A stretch of 64,000 bases of DNA, taken from Spirosoma fluviale (GTDB taxonomy: Bacteria > Bacteroidota > Bacteroidia > Cytophagales > Cyclobacteriaceae). Under the pieces are notes generated by a model that was given only the letters and a program-made list of their open reading frames with translations, was not told the origin of the DNA and searched no databases. Each line of letters begins with the position of its first letter. The stretch's first letter is position 1. A program made the translations under genes and the position numbers. Shown piece by piece: positions 9,211 to 20,990 of the stretch. The stretch is from contig CAMDEU010000001.1 in assembly GCA_945897085.1 (NCBI GenBank), positions 1 to 64,000 of the forward strand, in the 5' to 3' direction.

Positions 9211-9726
9211 ATGCAAGAATTAAAATGGTATGTGATGTACACCCGTTCTCGGGCGGAAAAAAAAGTTGCCGACATGCTGGTGGAGGAAGGGGTAGAAGTG
9301 TACTTACCCATGGTGGAGGTACTGAGACAATGGTCTGACCGGAAAAAAAAGGTGCAGAAGGCCTTATTCAACGGCTATGTTTTTGTTAAAACCAATCGGA
9401 ATAACCTTTGGAACTGCTTAAAAATTCCTGGAGCAGTGAAATTTGTTCACTTTTCTGGAGAGCATGCGATCATTCGTGACGAGGATCTTGAAACCATCCA
9501 ACGTGTCGTTGCTACGGGTGTGGCGATAGAAACTGACGGTTCGGAGATTAGCCCAGGAGAAAAAGTAAAGGTGATTGGCGGATCACTGGAGGATATGGTT
9601 GGGGAGTGTATCGAAAAAGGAAACAAGGATTACTTCCTAATTCGAATTCCGGGCATTTACCAAAACTTGTTGGTGAGCATCCCGCGTAAGTTTTTGCAGG
9701 TGATCCAAGAGCAGGTGATCGGCTAA
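9211..9726 (+). CDS. NusG/UpxY-family transcription antitermination protein (orphan)
   Basis: The product is 171 residues. The N-terminal NGN domain is recognisable (KWYVMYTRSRAEKKVADML, then VYLPMVEVLRQWSDRKKKV and LFNGYVFVK). A C-terminal KOW-like segment follows (SPGEKVKVIGG, MVGECIEKGN). It resembles the specialised NusG paralogs (UpxY, RfaH-like) that let RNA polymerase read through long polysaccharide operons. No polysaccharide genes follow: the next gene is convergent. Its target operon must therefore be elsewhere, or it acts in trans. It is unlikely to be the housekeeping nusG, which normally sits with secE and rplK. Confidence 0.85.
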   Translation: MQELKWYVMYTRSRAEKKVADMLVEEGVEVYLPMVEVLRQWSDRKKKVQKALFNGYVFVKTNRNNLWNCLKIPGAVKFVHFSGEHAIIRDEDLETIQRVVATGVAIETDGSEISPGEKVKVIGGSLEDMVGECIEKGNKDYFLIRIPGIYQNLLVSIPRKFLQVIQEQVIG

Positions 9727-9788
9727 CGGGACCAGGCTTACTTTAGCTTGCATTGGAATAGCTGGATTTAGCTAATTCTAAAGATTTT

Positions 9789-9980
9789 TCAGCCCATGCC
9801 TTCAAAGGCATTCTGTACCTCATCCTCAGTTTTTCGGAGCTTTGCTCTACAAAACTTAACCAGTTCAGCAGCCTCTTTTACCAGTTCAGCTAGTGTATCC
9901 ACATTGCTGCTTCCTTCCTCGAGCTGTGCCAAAATAGCCTCCAGCCTTTGCATGGCTTGGGTATAGGTGTAGTCTTTCAT
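9789..9980 (-). CDS. xseB: Exodeoxyribonuclease VII small subunit
   Basis: The product is 63 residues, mostly two helices, with the family pattern YTQAMQRLEAILAQLEEG and a later LVKFCRAKLRKTEDEV. It binds XseA in the ssDNA exonuclease VII complex. Its ATG overlaps the xseA stop by four bases, indicating translational coupling. Confidence 0.9.
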   Translation of the reverse strand: MKDYTYTQAMQRLEAILAQLEEGSSNVDTLAELVKEAAELVKFCRAKLRKTEDEVQNAFEGMG

Positions 9981-11284
9981 TTATTTTCTAGTTGAGTGAT
10001 GGTGCTATTGATTTTTTGATGCTGCGTATAGGTGGTTAAGGAATCTCCCTCCTCGAGTTGAATGAGCTGAATTGGAAGTCCTTTTGATTCCGTTCGCGTA
10101 TATCCTTTTTGAAATAAGTTTATAGGATCCAATTGGCGGATGCTAATTTCCTGGTGATCTATTTTTTCACGCTGAAGTTTGAGAAAGCGTTGCATTTCTT
10201 TCTTTAGGAGCACGATTTTCTGATCCAAATCTCCATTCTCATGTTTGGTGTGGCTTTTCCCCGAGTGAAGCATTCTAGCTTGGTAGCTGGTGACTTTGTC
10301 TAATTCTCGGGATAGCTGCTGCTTTACTAGTCCTTTGATTTGCAAGGCTACCTCCTGGACTTTGGCATTTTCTTCCTTGAAGGTGTTTCTAGTTATCCAA
10401 TCGAGGCGCTGGGCACCAAGTCCAAGTTGTTCTTCAAATTCCCGAAAGCTGGAAAGTACAAACTCAGCTACTGCGGTTGGAGTTTTTAAACTGGTATGCC
10501 CCACCAAATCGGCGATGGTTTCGTCCCGTTCGTGGCCTATGCCTGTAAATAGTGGGAGAGGAAATTTGGCAATGGTTACAGCCAGTTGGTAGTCGTCAAA
10601 GCAGTCCAGGTCTAGCTGTGCCCCACCTCCACGAATCAGCACCACAGCATCTAGCTGCAGACGCTCTGCTTGTTGCCCCACTTGTTCCAATGCGGCAATA
10701 AGGTTGGTTACCGCTTCATTTCCCTGCATGAGCGAAGGGAAAAGCCTGTGGTAGACTTGGTAGTGGTAGGGGTTTTCCTCAAGTTGATTGATGAAATCTC
10801 CGTATCCCGCTGCCGTGGCGCTCGAGATCACTGCGATACGTTGGATTACAGGAGGTAGGGGTAATTTGGCATTGTGTCCTATCCATCCTTCGCTACTGAG
10901 GCGGGCTATGGTTTCTTGTCGCAAACGAGCACGCTCACCTAAGGAGAAAGAGGGGTCGATGTCTTTTACATTGAGGCTTAGGCCATAGACAGGGTGGAAG
11001 GTCACGCTCGCCTGCGCCAAAACCTTCATTCCGTTTTTGAGGGTAGTTCCGGTGACGGATTCAAATTTACTCGCAACAGTTCGGTAGGTAAACTGCCAGA
11101 GATTGGCTCTAATTTTTGCTTGTATTTGTGTGCCTTGTTTTTCTACTAATTCAAAGTAGACATGTCCTTGTGGCGCTTGTCTGAAATCCGACAGTTCACC
11201 CACTACCCAGTAGACCGGTTCGAGTTCCGTTTCCAGTACCTGCTGGATGTGCTCGGTGAGTTGAAGAACGGATAGTGAGGGCAT
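9977..11284 (-). CDS. xseA: Exodeoxyribonuclease VII large subunit
   Basis: The product is 435 residues. It has an N-terminal OB-fold (LSVLQLTEHIQQVLE, YWVVGELSDF, GHVYFELVEK), then the catalytic core with RGGGAQLDLDCFDD, FTGIGHERDET and SLKTPTAVAE, and a long C-terminal coiled coil. With XseB it degrades single-stranded DNA from both ends. It lies 4 bases after dapA and overlaps xseB, so all three are probably cotranscribed. Confidence 0.95.
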   Translation of the reverse strand: MPSLSVLQLTEHIQQVLETELEPVYWVVGELSDFRQAPQGHVYFELVEKQGTQIQAKIRANLWQFTYRTVASKFESVTGTTLKNGMKVLAQASVTFHPVYGLSLNVKDIDPSFSLGERARLRQETIARLSSEGWIGHNAKLPLPPVIQRIAVISSATAAGYGDFINQLEENPYHYQVYHRLFPSLMQGNEAVTNLIAALEQVGQQAERLQLDAVVLIRGGGAQLDLDCFDDYQLAVTIAKFPLPLFTGIGHERDETIADLVGHTSLKTPTAVAEFVLSSFREFEEQLGLGAQRLDWITRNTFKEENAKVQEVALQIKGLVKQQLSRELDKVTSYQARMLHSGKSHTKHENGDLDQKIVLLKKEMQRFLKLQREKIDHQEISIRQLDPINLFQKGYTRTESKGLPIQLIQLEEGDSLTTYTQHQKINSTITQLENK

Positions 11285-11288
11285 GAAC

Positions 11289-12149
11289 TTAGCGTGGTAG
11301 CGCCTGATGAATTTTATTGCTGAGATCCTTGCTTGCTCGAAGCAAGGGTAACCTTACCTGATCCGAGCTAAGAATACCCTGGTGAAGTAAAAGATTTTTT
11401 AAACCAACGGGATTTCCTTCTTGGTACATCAGGCTATTCAGTTCCAAAAGGGAGTAGGCAGCTTCCATAGAGGCTTTAGGATCTCCTTCGATCAGTATCT
11501 TGAAGGTAGCTGGAATGGCATTGGCCAAGACCGAAATCACCCCACTTCCACCGATGCTTAAAATGGGCTTGGTGAGGAGGTCATCGCCGGAGAGGAGCAA
11601 AAAATCCTTCGGCATGGAGGCGGCGATCTGCATGCATTGCTCTAAGTTTCCACTTGCCTCCTTGATGCCTACAATATTTGGGTGGTGCGAAAGGGTAAGG
11701 GTGGTGCTCGCATTCAAGTTGGACATGGTGCGACCCGGAATGTTGTATAGCACTAGCGGTACTGGGGAAGCATCGGCCAGGGCTTTGTAGTGGGCAATAA
11801 TCCCATCTTGGGTAGGCTTGTTGTAGTAGGGGCTTACGGAAAGAATACTTGCTACTCCATAAAATTCAGTGGCTTCGATTTCCTCCAGAAGCTTTTGGGT
11901 GGCATTGCCACCGAGTCCTAGCATGAGAGGTACGCGTCCGCTGTTGTATTCTACGCAAGCTTGAAGAACCTGAGCTTTTTCTGAGGTACTCAAGGTGGCG
12001 GCTTCGCCAGTGGTGCCCAGGGCAACAAGGTAATCTACCCCGCCCGAGATGACATGATCGATGAGGCGTTTTAAGCTTTCAAAATCGATGCGTTGGTCCT
12101 CTAGAAAGGGGGTGACAAGTGCTACTCCAATACCTTTGAATGCGTTCAT
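11289..12149 (-). CDS. dapA: 4-hydroxy-tetrahydrodipicolinate synthase
   Basis: The product is 286 residues, the normal length. It is a class I aldolase condensing pyruvate with aspartate semialdehyde for lysine and meso-diaminopimelate synthesis. Visible motifs are ALGTTGEAATLS, VLYNIPGRT with the catalytic Tyr, and NIVGIKEASGN with the Schiff-base Lys. A TATATTTG box lies 22 bases upstream of the ATG. Confidence 0.95.
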   Translation of the reverse strand: MNAFKGIGVALVTPFLEDQRIDFESLKRLIDHVISGGVDYLVALGTTGEAATLSTSEKAQVLQACVEYNSGRVPLMLGLGGNATQKLLEEIEATEFYGVASILSVSPYYNKPTQDGIIAHYKALADASPVPLVLYNIPGRTMSNLNASTTLTLSHHPNIVGIKEASGNLEQCMQIAASMPKDFLLLSGDDLLTKPILSIGGSGVISVLANAIPATFKILIEGDPKASMEAAYSLLELNSLMYQEGNPVGLKNLLLHQGILSSDQVRLPLLRASKDLSNKIHQALPR

Positions 12150-12171
12150 TTAGATGAATTTAAAGACTTGA

Positions 12172-12179
12172 CAAATATA
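12172..12179 (-). promoter_or_regulatory. Candidate -7 box of the dapA-xseA-xseB operon
   Basis: TATATTTG on the minus strand matches TAnnTTTG and lies 22 bases before the dapA start. The rest of the 289-base gap to the next gene (12150-12438) is AT-rich and shows no gene or clear RNA structure. Confidence 0.42.
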
Positions 12180-12438
12180 GTGTTAAAGAGGAGTTCTTTC
12201 TCCCAAAAATTATTTTGCATTTTAGGTTCAGATTTAGTTCTATCCTAGCAACAAAGTCAAGCACTTTTTTTTACTTAAATTTCAAAAGCTCAAGATGTTA
12301 ATAATGATTGGATTTGAAAAATGTAGATTGGAACGAAAAAAAAATAAGCAGGTGCTACTAAAGCCTGTGATTCGTTTTTTTAGGAATAAATGCCCTAAAT
12401 TTTAGTTAAGTTTGATTTTAAATACTCCCTAAAAGGCT

Positions 12439-13710
12439 TTGGAAATTGTAATTATTTTATTGCTTGTATTGTTAAATGGCATTTTTGCCATGGCCGAGCT
12501 ATCCCTTGTTTCCTCGCGAAAGTTCAAGTTGGAGAGCCTGAAGAAGCAGCGAAAGTTGGGTGCTAAGGAGGCCTTGGCTCTTTCAGAGAACCCAACCAAA
12601 TTCATATCCACGGTACAAATAGGAATCACGCTCATTGGCGTTTTATTAGGTGTATACGGGGGGAAAAACATCACGGATGACTTGGAATCCATGCTGCAAC
12701 AGATCCCCTTTTTGCAGCCTTATGCGAATACCCTGGCAGTAGGTTTGGTGGTGTTGTTGATTACCTACCTTTCCATTGTTCTGGGTGAGTTGTTTCCTAA
12801 AAGACTCGGGATGACCTTTCCAGAGCAGATTGCAATACGTGTGTCCAAGCCAATGATCTGGTTGTCCAAGTTAACCAGCCCTTTTGTTTGGCTACTGACA
12901 ATCTCCAATGATTTTTTACTTTGGGTTTTTCAAATCAAGCGAACTTCGGACAGTAAAATTTCCGAAGAAGAGCTCAAGGCGATGATCAAAGAAAGTGCAG
13001 AGGGAGGGGAAATTATGGATATTGAACAGGATATCGTAGAGCGCGTTTTTGAATTGGGGGACCGAAGAATCAATACCTTACTCACGCACCGCAGTGAGTT
13101 GGTGTTTTTTAACAGCACCGATTCGGAAGAGATGGTTCGGAAGAAAATCAGTGAAGAAAAACATTCCGCTTATCCGCTTTGCAAGGAAGGTGATTTGGAT
13201 CAAATCATCGGGATTGTGCTGGTGAAGGACCTTTTTGATTCCAGTCTTAAGGAAGAGTTTGAATTAAAAAAAATTGCGAAGCCCCCACTTTTTTTGAATG
13301 AAAGTATGTTTGCTTACCAAGCCTTGGAATCCTTTAAGGCGCATCGTCTTCATTACGGTTTGGTGATCGATGAGTACGGGGTCACTGTGGGGATGGTAAC
13401 CATGGATGATGTGGTGGACGCCCTGGTAGGGGAGGCCACGGAATTGGACCAAACGGATTACCAAATCGTGGAGCGAGAAGATGGTTCTTGGTTGATTGAT
13501 GGACAGTATTCCTTAATCGATTTTGAGAAGTATTTCGATTTTGAAATAACCTATCAAAACAAAAATTTTACCACTTTAGCAGGCTTAATCCTTCATCAAA
13601 GTGGGTCCATTCCGAATGTGGGAGATACTGTTGTCGTAGAGAAACTTCGGCTTGAGGTCATTGATAAAGACGGGCAACGGATCGATAAGGTGCTGGTAAG
13701 CCGGATCTAA
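12439..13710 (+). CDS. CNNM/CorC-type membrane protein with CBS domains (hemolysin C family)
   Basis: The product is 423 residues: an N-terminal CNNM (DUF21) membrane domain of about 190 residues (LLNGIFAMAELSLVSSRK, LGELFPKRLGM), a pair of CBS domains (about 200-330, with VKDLF, YGLVIDEYGVTVGMVTMDDVVDALVGE), and a C-terminal CorC/HlyC domain. Such proteins are linked to Mg2+/Co2+ transport, but the substrate here is unproven. The start is a TTG: a stop codon at 12430 blocks extension, and the first in-frame ATG would cut the first membrane helix in half. AAAAGG precedes the TTG. Confidence 0.88.
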   Translation: MEIVIILLLVLLNGIFAMAELSLVSSRKFKLESLKKQRKLGAKEALALSENPTKFISTVQIGITLIGVLLGVYGGKNITDDLESMLQQIPFLQPYANTLAVGLVVLLITYLSIVLGELFPKRLGMTFPEQIAIRVSKPMIWLSKLTSPFVWLLTISNDFLLWVFQIKRTSDSKISEEELKAMIKESAEGGEIMDIEQDIVERVFELGDRRINTLLTHRSELVFFNSTDSEEMVRKKISEEKHSAYPLCKEGDLDQIIGIVLVKDLFDSSLKEEFELKKIAKPPLFLNESMFAYQALESFKAHRLHYGLVIDEYGVTVGMVTMDDVVDALVGEATELDQTDYQIVEREDGSWLIDGQYSLIDFEKYFDFEITYQNKNFTTLAGLILHQSGSIPNVGDTVVVEKLRLEVIDKDGQRIDKVLVSRI

Positions 13711-13730
13711 GGCACCAATCCTCAAAACAC

Positions 13731-16343
<2,613 letters not shown>

Positions 16344-16417
16344 TTATTGGATTGACAACAATTGTCTGTGTAGGGATTTTATCAGCAGGAAGACTTACAG
16401 GCTTCCCTTGAATTTTC

Positions 16418-16425
16418 TATCTTTG
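16418..16425 (+). promoter_or_regulatory. Candidate -7 box of metG
   Basis: TATCTTTG, a full match to TAnnTTTG, lies 54 bases before the metG ATG at 16480. It falls inside the longer alternative frame, so it supports the shorter start. No S-box-like structure is visible in the leader. Confidence 0.45.
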
Positions 16426-16479
16426 TGGGCTAGTTTTAGAAAAAGAATTTGTTTTTTCTGGGAGCGATACAAGACCTAC

Positions 16480-18540
16480 ATGAGCAACACCAAATTTAAA
16501 CGATATACCGTTACCTCAGCATTGCCTTATGCGAATGGACCACTTCACATTGGTCACCTGGCAGGTTGCTATATTCCGTCTGATATTTATGTACGCTACT
16601 TGCGGTCCCAAGGAAGAGATGTCGCCTACATCTGTGGCTCCGATGAGCATGGCGTAGCGATTACGATCAAGGCAGCTAAGGAGGGAAAGACGCCTCAACA
16701 GATTGTGGATTATTACCATGAGATGATGAAGGGGAGTTTTGAGCAATTTGGGATTAGCTTCAACCATTACTCCCGTACTTCTGCTCCCATCCATCACGAG
16801 ACGGCTCAGGAATTTTTTACGAATTTGCATCAGAAAGGAGAATTTTTAGAGCAGACCACCGCTCAATATTACGATGAGGAGGCGGATCAGTTTCTTGCTG
16901 ACCGCTACATCGAAGGCACTTGTCCTAAATGCAGCAACGAAAACGCCTATGGAGATCAGTGCGAAAAATGTGGCACCTCCTTGAGTCCCACTGATTTAAT
17001 TCGACCCAAATCGAAATTGAGTGGGCGTACGCCAGTTCTAAAGGAAACCACCCACTGGTTTTTGGACTTGGCGCGCTACCAGGATTTTTTGAAAAAATGG
17101 GTTTTAGAAGAGCATGGGGACGATTGGAAAAACAATGTCTTGGGCCAATGCCGCTCTTGGCTAGAAGCAGGAGATGGACTCCAAGCAAGATCCATGACAC
17201 GAGATTTGGATTGGGGTATTCCAGTTCCTCTTCCTAGTGCCAAAGGGAAGGTATTGTATGTTTGGTTTGATGCTCCGATTGGCTATATCTCGGCTACCAA
17301 GGAGTGGGCAAAAGAAAAAGGAATTGATTGGGAGCCTTACTGGAAAGACAAGGATACCAAACTAGTTCACTTTATCGGCAAGGATAATATTGTGTTCCAC
17401 TGCATCATTTTTCCGGCTATCTTAAAAACCCATGGAGGGTATGTTCTTCCGGACAATGTACCTGCAAATGAGTTTTTAAATTTGGAAGGAGACAAGATCT
17501 CTACTTCCCGAAATTGGGCTGTGTGGCTCCATGAATACTTGGAAGAATTTCCAGGGCAGCAGGATTTACTTCGGTATGTGCTAACCGCCAATGCACCTGA
17601 GACGAAGGATAATGATTTTACTTGGAAGGATTTTCAAACGAGAACCAATTCGGAATTGGTAGCTATCTATGGCAATTTTGTGAACCGGGCCGTGGTGCTC
17701 ACGCAAAAGTTTTTTGACGGGATTGTGCCTGCTCGCGGAGAATTGCGAGGGATTGATCTGGAAGTTATCCAGGAGCTTGAAGGTTTTCCAGAAAAAATAG
17801 CCGCTTCAATTGAACGTTTTCGTTTCCGAGAAGCCCAGGGCTTGATGATGGATTTGGCCCGAATGGGAAATAAGTACTTGGCAGATACCGAACCTTGGAA
17901 AGAAATAAAAACAGATGTTTCTCGAACCGAAACCATCTTAAATATTGCACTCAATGTAGCGGCCAATTTGGCCATCCTATCTGAACCATTCTTACCTTTT
18001 ACCGCCCAAAAGCTGTACCGCACCTTTGGGATGCAAGCCACTACCTGGGCGGATGCGGGAAATGGAAATTTGATTCAATCAAATCGAGCTTTGGGGGTGA
18101 TTGGACTCCTTTTTGAAAAAATTGAAGATGAAATAGTCGAGAAACAAATTCAGAAACTTGTAAACGCTAAAAAAATGAATGAAGCTGCAGACCTCCCAGT
18201 TCCTGCGATGAAGGAGCTGATTACTTACGATGATTTTGCAAAGTTAGATATGCGAGTGGTAACGGTCTTGGAGGCCGAAGCAATGCCCAAATCCAAAAAG
18301 TTGTTGAAGTTGAAAGTGGATATTGGCTTAGGGCACCGCACTGTCTTGAGCGGTGTTGCCGAGCATTTTGATCCCGCGTTTTTGGTGGGCAAGCAAGTGA
18401 CCATGTTGATTAACTTGGCTCCTCGAAACATGATGGGAATCGATAGTGAGGGAATGATTTTGATGGCCGCAGATAAGGATGGAAAACTCAAGTTGCTCCA
18501 ACCGCATGAGGGTACTTCACCAGGATCAGTAATTTCCTAA
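16480..18540 (+). CDS. metG: Methionyl-tRNA synthetase
   Basis: The product is 686 residues. It is a class I synthetase with HIGH at residues 23-26, the KMSKS loop as KISTS near residue 339, and a zinc knuckle (CPKC...CEKC). The last 110 residues are a C-terminal tRNA-binding domain of the EMAP-II type ([26 protein letters not shown]), which promotes dimerisation and tRNA binding in this subgroup. An in-frame ATG at 16408 is rejected, because the preceding residues are non-homologous and the promoter-like box falls inside them. Confidence 0.96.
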   Translation: MSNTKFKRYTVTSALPYANGPLHIGHLAGCYIPSDIYVRYLRSQGRDVAYICGSDEHGVAITIKAAKEGKTPQQIVDYYHEMMKGSFEQFGISFNHYSRTSAPIHHETAQEFFTNLHQKGEFLEQTTAQYYDEEADQFLADRYIEGTCPKCSNENAYGDQCEKCGTSLSPTDLIRPKSKLSGRTPVLKETTHWFLDLARYQDFLKKWVLEEHGDDWKNNVLGQCRSWLEAGDGLQARSMTRDLDWGIPVPLPSAKGKVLYVWFDAPIGYISATKEWAKEKGIDWEPYWKDKDTKLVHFIGKDNIVFHCIIFPAILKTHGGYVLPDNVPANEFLNLEGDKISTSRNWAVWLHEYLEEFPGQQDLLRYVLTANAPETKDNDFTWKDFQTRTNSELVAIYGNFVNRAVVLTQKFFDGIVPARGELRGIDLEVIQELEGFPEKIAASIERFRFREAQGLMMDLARMGNKYLADTEPWKEIKTDVSRTETILNIALNVAANLAILSEPFLPFTAQKLYRTFGMQATTWADAGNGNLIQSNRALGVIGLLFEKIEDEIVEKQIQKLVNAKKMNEAADLPVPAMKELITYDDFAKLDMRVVTVLEAEAMPKSKKLLKLKVDIGLGHRTVLSGVAEHFDPAFLVGKQVTMLINLAPRNMMGIDSEGMILMAADKDGKLKLLQPHEGTSPGSVIS

Positions 18541-18555
18541 GGAGTAGCAAGGCAC

Positions 18556-18590
18556 AAAAAAAGGAGACAAGTTCTTTGTCTCCTTTTTTT
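18556..18590 (+). terminator. Bidirectional terminator between metG and the DUF6503 gene
   Basis: A perfect 15-bp stem (AAAAAAAGGAGACAA, 18556-18570, with 18576-18590) and a 5-base loop GTTCT, with seven A before and seven T after the GC core. It works in both directions and lies between two convergent genes, 15 bases after the metG stop. Confidence 0.92.
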
Positions 18591-18627
18591 GTGTGTATCA
18601 AGGTGAGCTTTCTATCCTTTTTAGACT

Positions 18628-19401
18628 TTAATTGGATTTCACAGCCCCTTTAGGCATTTCAAATAGATCAGAATCGAGTTCCTCTTTGACTAAAAATACA
18701 TCTGAAAAGCTAGTTTGGTAGCGTATTTTTTTACTGGAGTCATTTTCGATTTGGAAACCGGTGATCACTCTTGGGAAGATCAAGCCACCTGCGTCTCGGT
18801 AGTCTTCGTATTTCAAGGCTTCCTGCACCTGATTGCCTTTGTCGTAGAAAGTCACTGCAAATAGCACCCAGGCCAACTGGCCAGTAGTCGGGTCGATCAA
18901 AAGTTCATATCGGTTTGACGGTCCTAATAGTTTCCCATCTTTCACTTTTGCTTCCAGTGTTGGATAACTGATTCCATTGAATACTCTGTTATCCAATGGG
19001 GTGATGGTCACCAAGGTATCGGTAAGCGTATAGGGGATACTGAGAAATGTCGAATACAAGTTGTGGTAAAAGCGGACCGAATTTCCGGGAAAGGCTTGAC
19101 GATTGGGGCTTATCCAAACTTTTTCACCGTCATTTCCGGCTTGAAAAAGGTCTGCATCGATGCGCACCTTACCCTCTCGGAGATCGAGGTAATGATTTTC
19201 CCATTCTAGGGTAGTTTCATGCACCATCGCAAAGGATAAGGACTTGGCATCCACCCACTGTTTCCAATCTCCGTGTGCTTCCAAAAGTTTTTTAAAGTGT
19301 TCGGGCTGCTGCAGTCGGGGATCAGGCCCTTGATTTTTTTCTTCACAGGAGAATAGCGTCAAAAGAAGGAAGGCTGGAAAAAGAATTTTAGACAAATTCA
19401 T
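18628..19401 (-). CDS. DUF6503-like lipoprotein of unknown function
   Basis: The product is 257 residues with a lipoprotein signal (LLLTLFSCEE), so probably anchored in the cell envelope. The rest is mostly beta (LDLREGKVRID, YELLIDPTTGQLAWVLF), consistent with an LolA/LppX-like clamp as described for DUF6503 proteins of Bacteroidota. The family assignment is from memory of the pattern. The ATG at 19401 puts the signal peptide at the N-terminus. It is divergent from the PepSY gene. Confidence 0.7.
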   Translation of the reverse strand: MNLSKILFPAFLLLTLFSCEEKNQGPDPRLQQPEHFKKLLEAHGDWKQWVDAKSLSFAMVHETTLEWENHYLDLREGKVRIDADLFQAGNDGEKVWISPNRQAFPGNSVRFYHNLYSTFLSIPYTLTDTLVTITPLDNRVFNGISYPTLEAKVKDGKLLGPSNRYELLIDPTTGQLAWVLFAVTFYDKGNQVQEALKYEDYRDAGGLIFPRVITGFQIENDSSKKIRYQTSFSDVFLVKEELDSDLFEMPKGAVKSN

Positions 19402-19524
19402 AGCGGTAAAATTTTCTAAATATACCAAAACAGGGAAATGTTCATCGATTTTGATTCGTGATTATCCTATGGTGGGAGCAAATTTAAAAAAAAAGTAGGG
19501 GAGGTATTCGAAGAAATAAAAATC

Positions 19525-19547
19525 TTATTTAGATTTGTTCCAAATAA
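19525..19547. promoter_or_regulatory. Imperfect palindrome over the promoter of the PepSY gene (candidate Fur-like operator)
   Basis: TTATTTAG (19525-19532) and CCAAATAA (19540-19547) are reverse complements at 7 of 8 positions. The palindrome overlaps a -7 box TAGATTTG (19530-19537) located 23 bases before the ATG at 19561. A repressor bound here would block transcription. PepSY membrane proteins are often iron-regulated, so Fur is a reasonable guess, not shown. Confidence 0.4.
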
Positions 19548-19560
19548 AAAATAAGTACTT

Positions 19561-20769
19561 ATGTGGAAGCAAATCCGCCAATTCCTAAATGACATTCACC
19601 TGTATGCTGGCTTGCTCTGTTCAGTAGTAGTCATTGCGGTATGTTTTACGGGTACACTTTACGTCTACAACACAGAAATACGCGAATTTTTTGATTCAGA
19701 GAGGTATTTTGTTTCAGGACAAGGCAACCTCAAAACACTAGAGGAGTTAAAATCTGGCCTTCAACCGCTTGAACATGGCAAGTTGGTCGGTGTCACGAAA
19801 TACCAGGATTCCGATAGGACAGTACAGTTTCAAGTGAAAGCGGAAGGCGAGGAGAAAGCAACTACCTATTTTGTAGATCCCTATACTGGGAAAATTTTGG
19901 CAGACAACACCAAGAAAACCTCATCCGAAGAGCTGATGGGCTACGTATTTTCAATGCATCGCTGGCTTCTCTTGGATAAGGTGGAGACACCCCTACTAGA
20001 AAGTATGACCAACCAAGAATTGGGTCGCTTGATCAATGGAATAGCGACATCCTTGTTTCTGTTAGGAGTGCTTACGGGAATTTTCCTTTGGCTTCCCAAA
20101 AAAGCAAAAAATTGGAAGCAAGGATTGACTGTGAAATGGTCTGGTAATTGGAAGCGAATCAACCATGACCTGCACAATGCCTTGGCTTTTTACTCGTTCA
20201 TTGCACTATTTATCATGGCAGTGACGGGTCCGTTCTGGTCCTTTGGATGGTACAAGACCGCTTGGCAAAAAACCTGGGACACCTACCAAGCTCCCAAAGA
20301 GGAGAAGAAGGAGGATAAATCCAAAGAATCGAGTACCAGCGAGCAGGTTGTAGAAGATTCTACGGCTATTCCTGAACCCCTAGTAATCTCTCTTGATGAA
20401 GTCCTCGCAGCAGCAAATCAGCACTTGTCTTACTCTGGCGTGATCAAACTTACTTTTCTAGAGGAGCCACAGGGCGATTTAGCGATAAGTAAGTCTCGAA
20501 CAGGCTTTTTTGCGAGAGCCGGAGCTGATCAACTGAAGTTAAATGCACAAACCTTGGAATTAAAGGAGAAGGTGTTATTTGGAGAACTTCCGGTTCGCCA
20601 ACAGATTGGAAAGTCTGTGAAGGCCTTGCATACGGGAGAGATTTTTGGCCAATTCACCAAATTCCTTTGGGCTTTAGCCTGTGCAATAGCGACTTCACTT
20701 CCCATTACAGGAACCATGATCTGGTTGAACAAGCGAAAGAAAAAGATAGGAGCCAAAAGCGAGCAATAA
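19561..20769 (+). CDS. PepSY-associated membrane protein
   Basis: The product is 402 residues with four membrane segments: near residues 14-36 (HLYAGLLCSVVVIAVCFTG), 158-180, 205-230 (HDLHNALAFYSFIALFIMA) and about 365-390. PepSY-type periplasmic loops (YFVDPYTGKIL) and conserved His (HLYAG, MHRWLL, HDLHN, LHTGE) fit the PiuB-like family, associated with iron or siderophore uptake and reduction. A Lys/Glu-rich linker lies at about 245-270. It is followed by a nested inverted repeat. Iron involvement is an inference from the family. Confidence 0.85.
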   Translation: MWKQIRQFLNDIHLYAGLLCSVVVIAVCFTGTLYVYNTEIREFFDSERYFVSGQGNLKTLEELKSGLQPLEHGKLVGVTKYQDSDRTVQFQVKAEGEEKATTYFVDPYTGKILADNTKKTSSEELMGYVFSMHRWLLLDKVETPLLESMTNQELGRLINGIATSLFLLGVLTGIFLWLPKKAKNWKQGLTVKWSGNWKRINHDLHNALAFYSFIALFIMAVTGPFWSFGWYKTAWQKTWDTYQAPKEEKKEDKSKESSTSEQVVEDSTAIPEPLVISLDEVLAAANQHLSYSGVIKLTFLEEPQGDLAISKSRTGFFARAGADQLKLNAQTLELKEKVLFGELPVRQQIGKSVKALHTGEIFGQFTKFLWALACAIATSLPITGTMIWLNKRKKKIGAKSEQ

Positions 20770-20770
20770 C

Positions 20771-20822
20771 CCAAGTAAATCCTTTGCTAGCTAGCAGACA
20801 AAGTCCACCTAGGCTTACTTGG
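20771..20822. repeat. Nested inverted repeat after the PepSY gene
   Basis: CCAAGTAA (20771-20778) pairs with TTACTTGG (20815-20822), and inside it CTTTG (20782-20786) pairs with CAAAG (20799-20803). A T-run follows at 20839-20847, too far away for a standard terminator. It starts directly after the PepSY stop codon. Confidence 0.4.
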
Positions 20823-20891
20823 CGGCAGGTGATCAGCTCTTTTTTTTAGCGGATATCGTGAATTTCCCAAAAAATAAGGAAAATTTACAGC

Positions 20892-20990
20892 ATGAGAATT
20901 CTCGTAGTAGAAGGTAAAAAGGGGATATCCGGAATAGGATTGGCCTCAGCAAGTCATAAAAAATTGACTCAAGAATTCGTTAATGAATAA
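20892..20990 (+). pseudogene. Remnant N-terminus of an OmpR-type response regulator
   Basis: A 32-codon frame starts MRILVVEGKKGIS and then loses similarity before a stop. The canonical start of metal-responsive OmpR regulators is MRILVVEDEKGIS, so 11 of 13 residues agree; the acidic pair (DE) has become GK. The rest of the receiver and DNA-binding domains is absent before the metal RND gene at 21123. Two-component genes commonly sit beside metal RND operons, so this is probably a decayed regulator. Chance similarity cannot be excluded for so short a match. Confidence 0.55.

Noticed and set aside
9727-9788. Hairpin terminator between the NusG-like gene and xseB
   Set aside because: Only a 6-bp TTAGCT/AGCTAA pairing with no T-run.
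16408-16479. Longer N-terminus for metG
   Set aside because: The extra 24 residues are not homologous to MetRS, and a full -7 box lies inside them.
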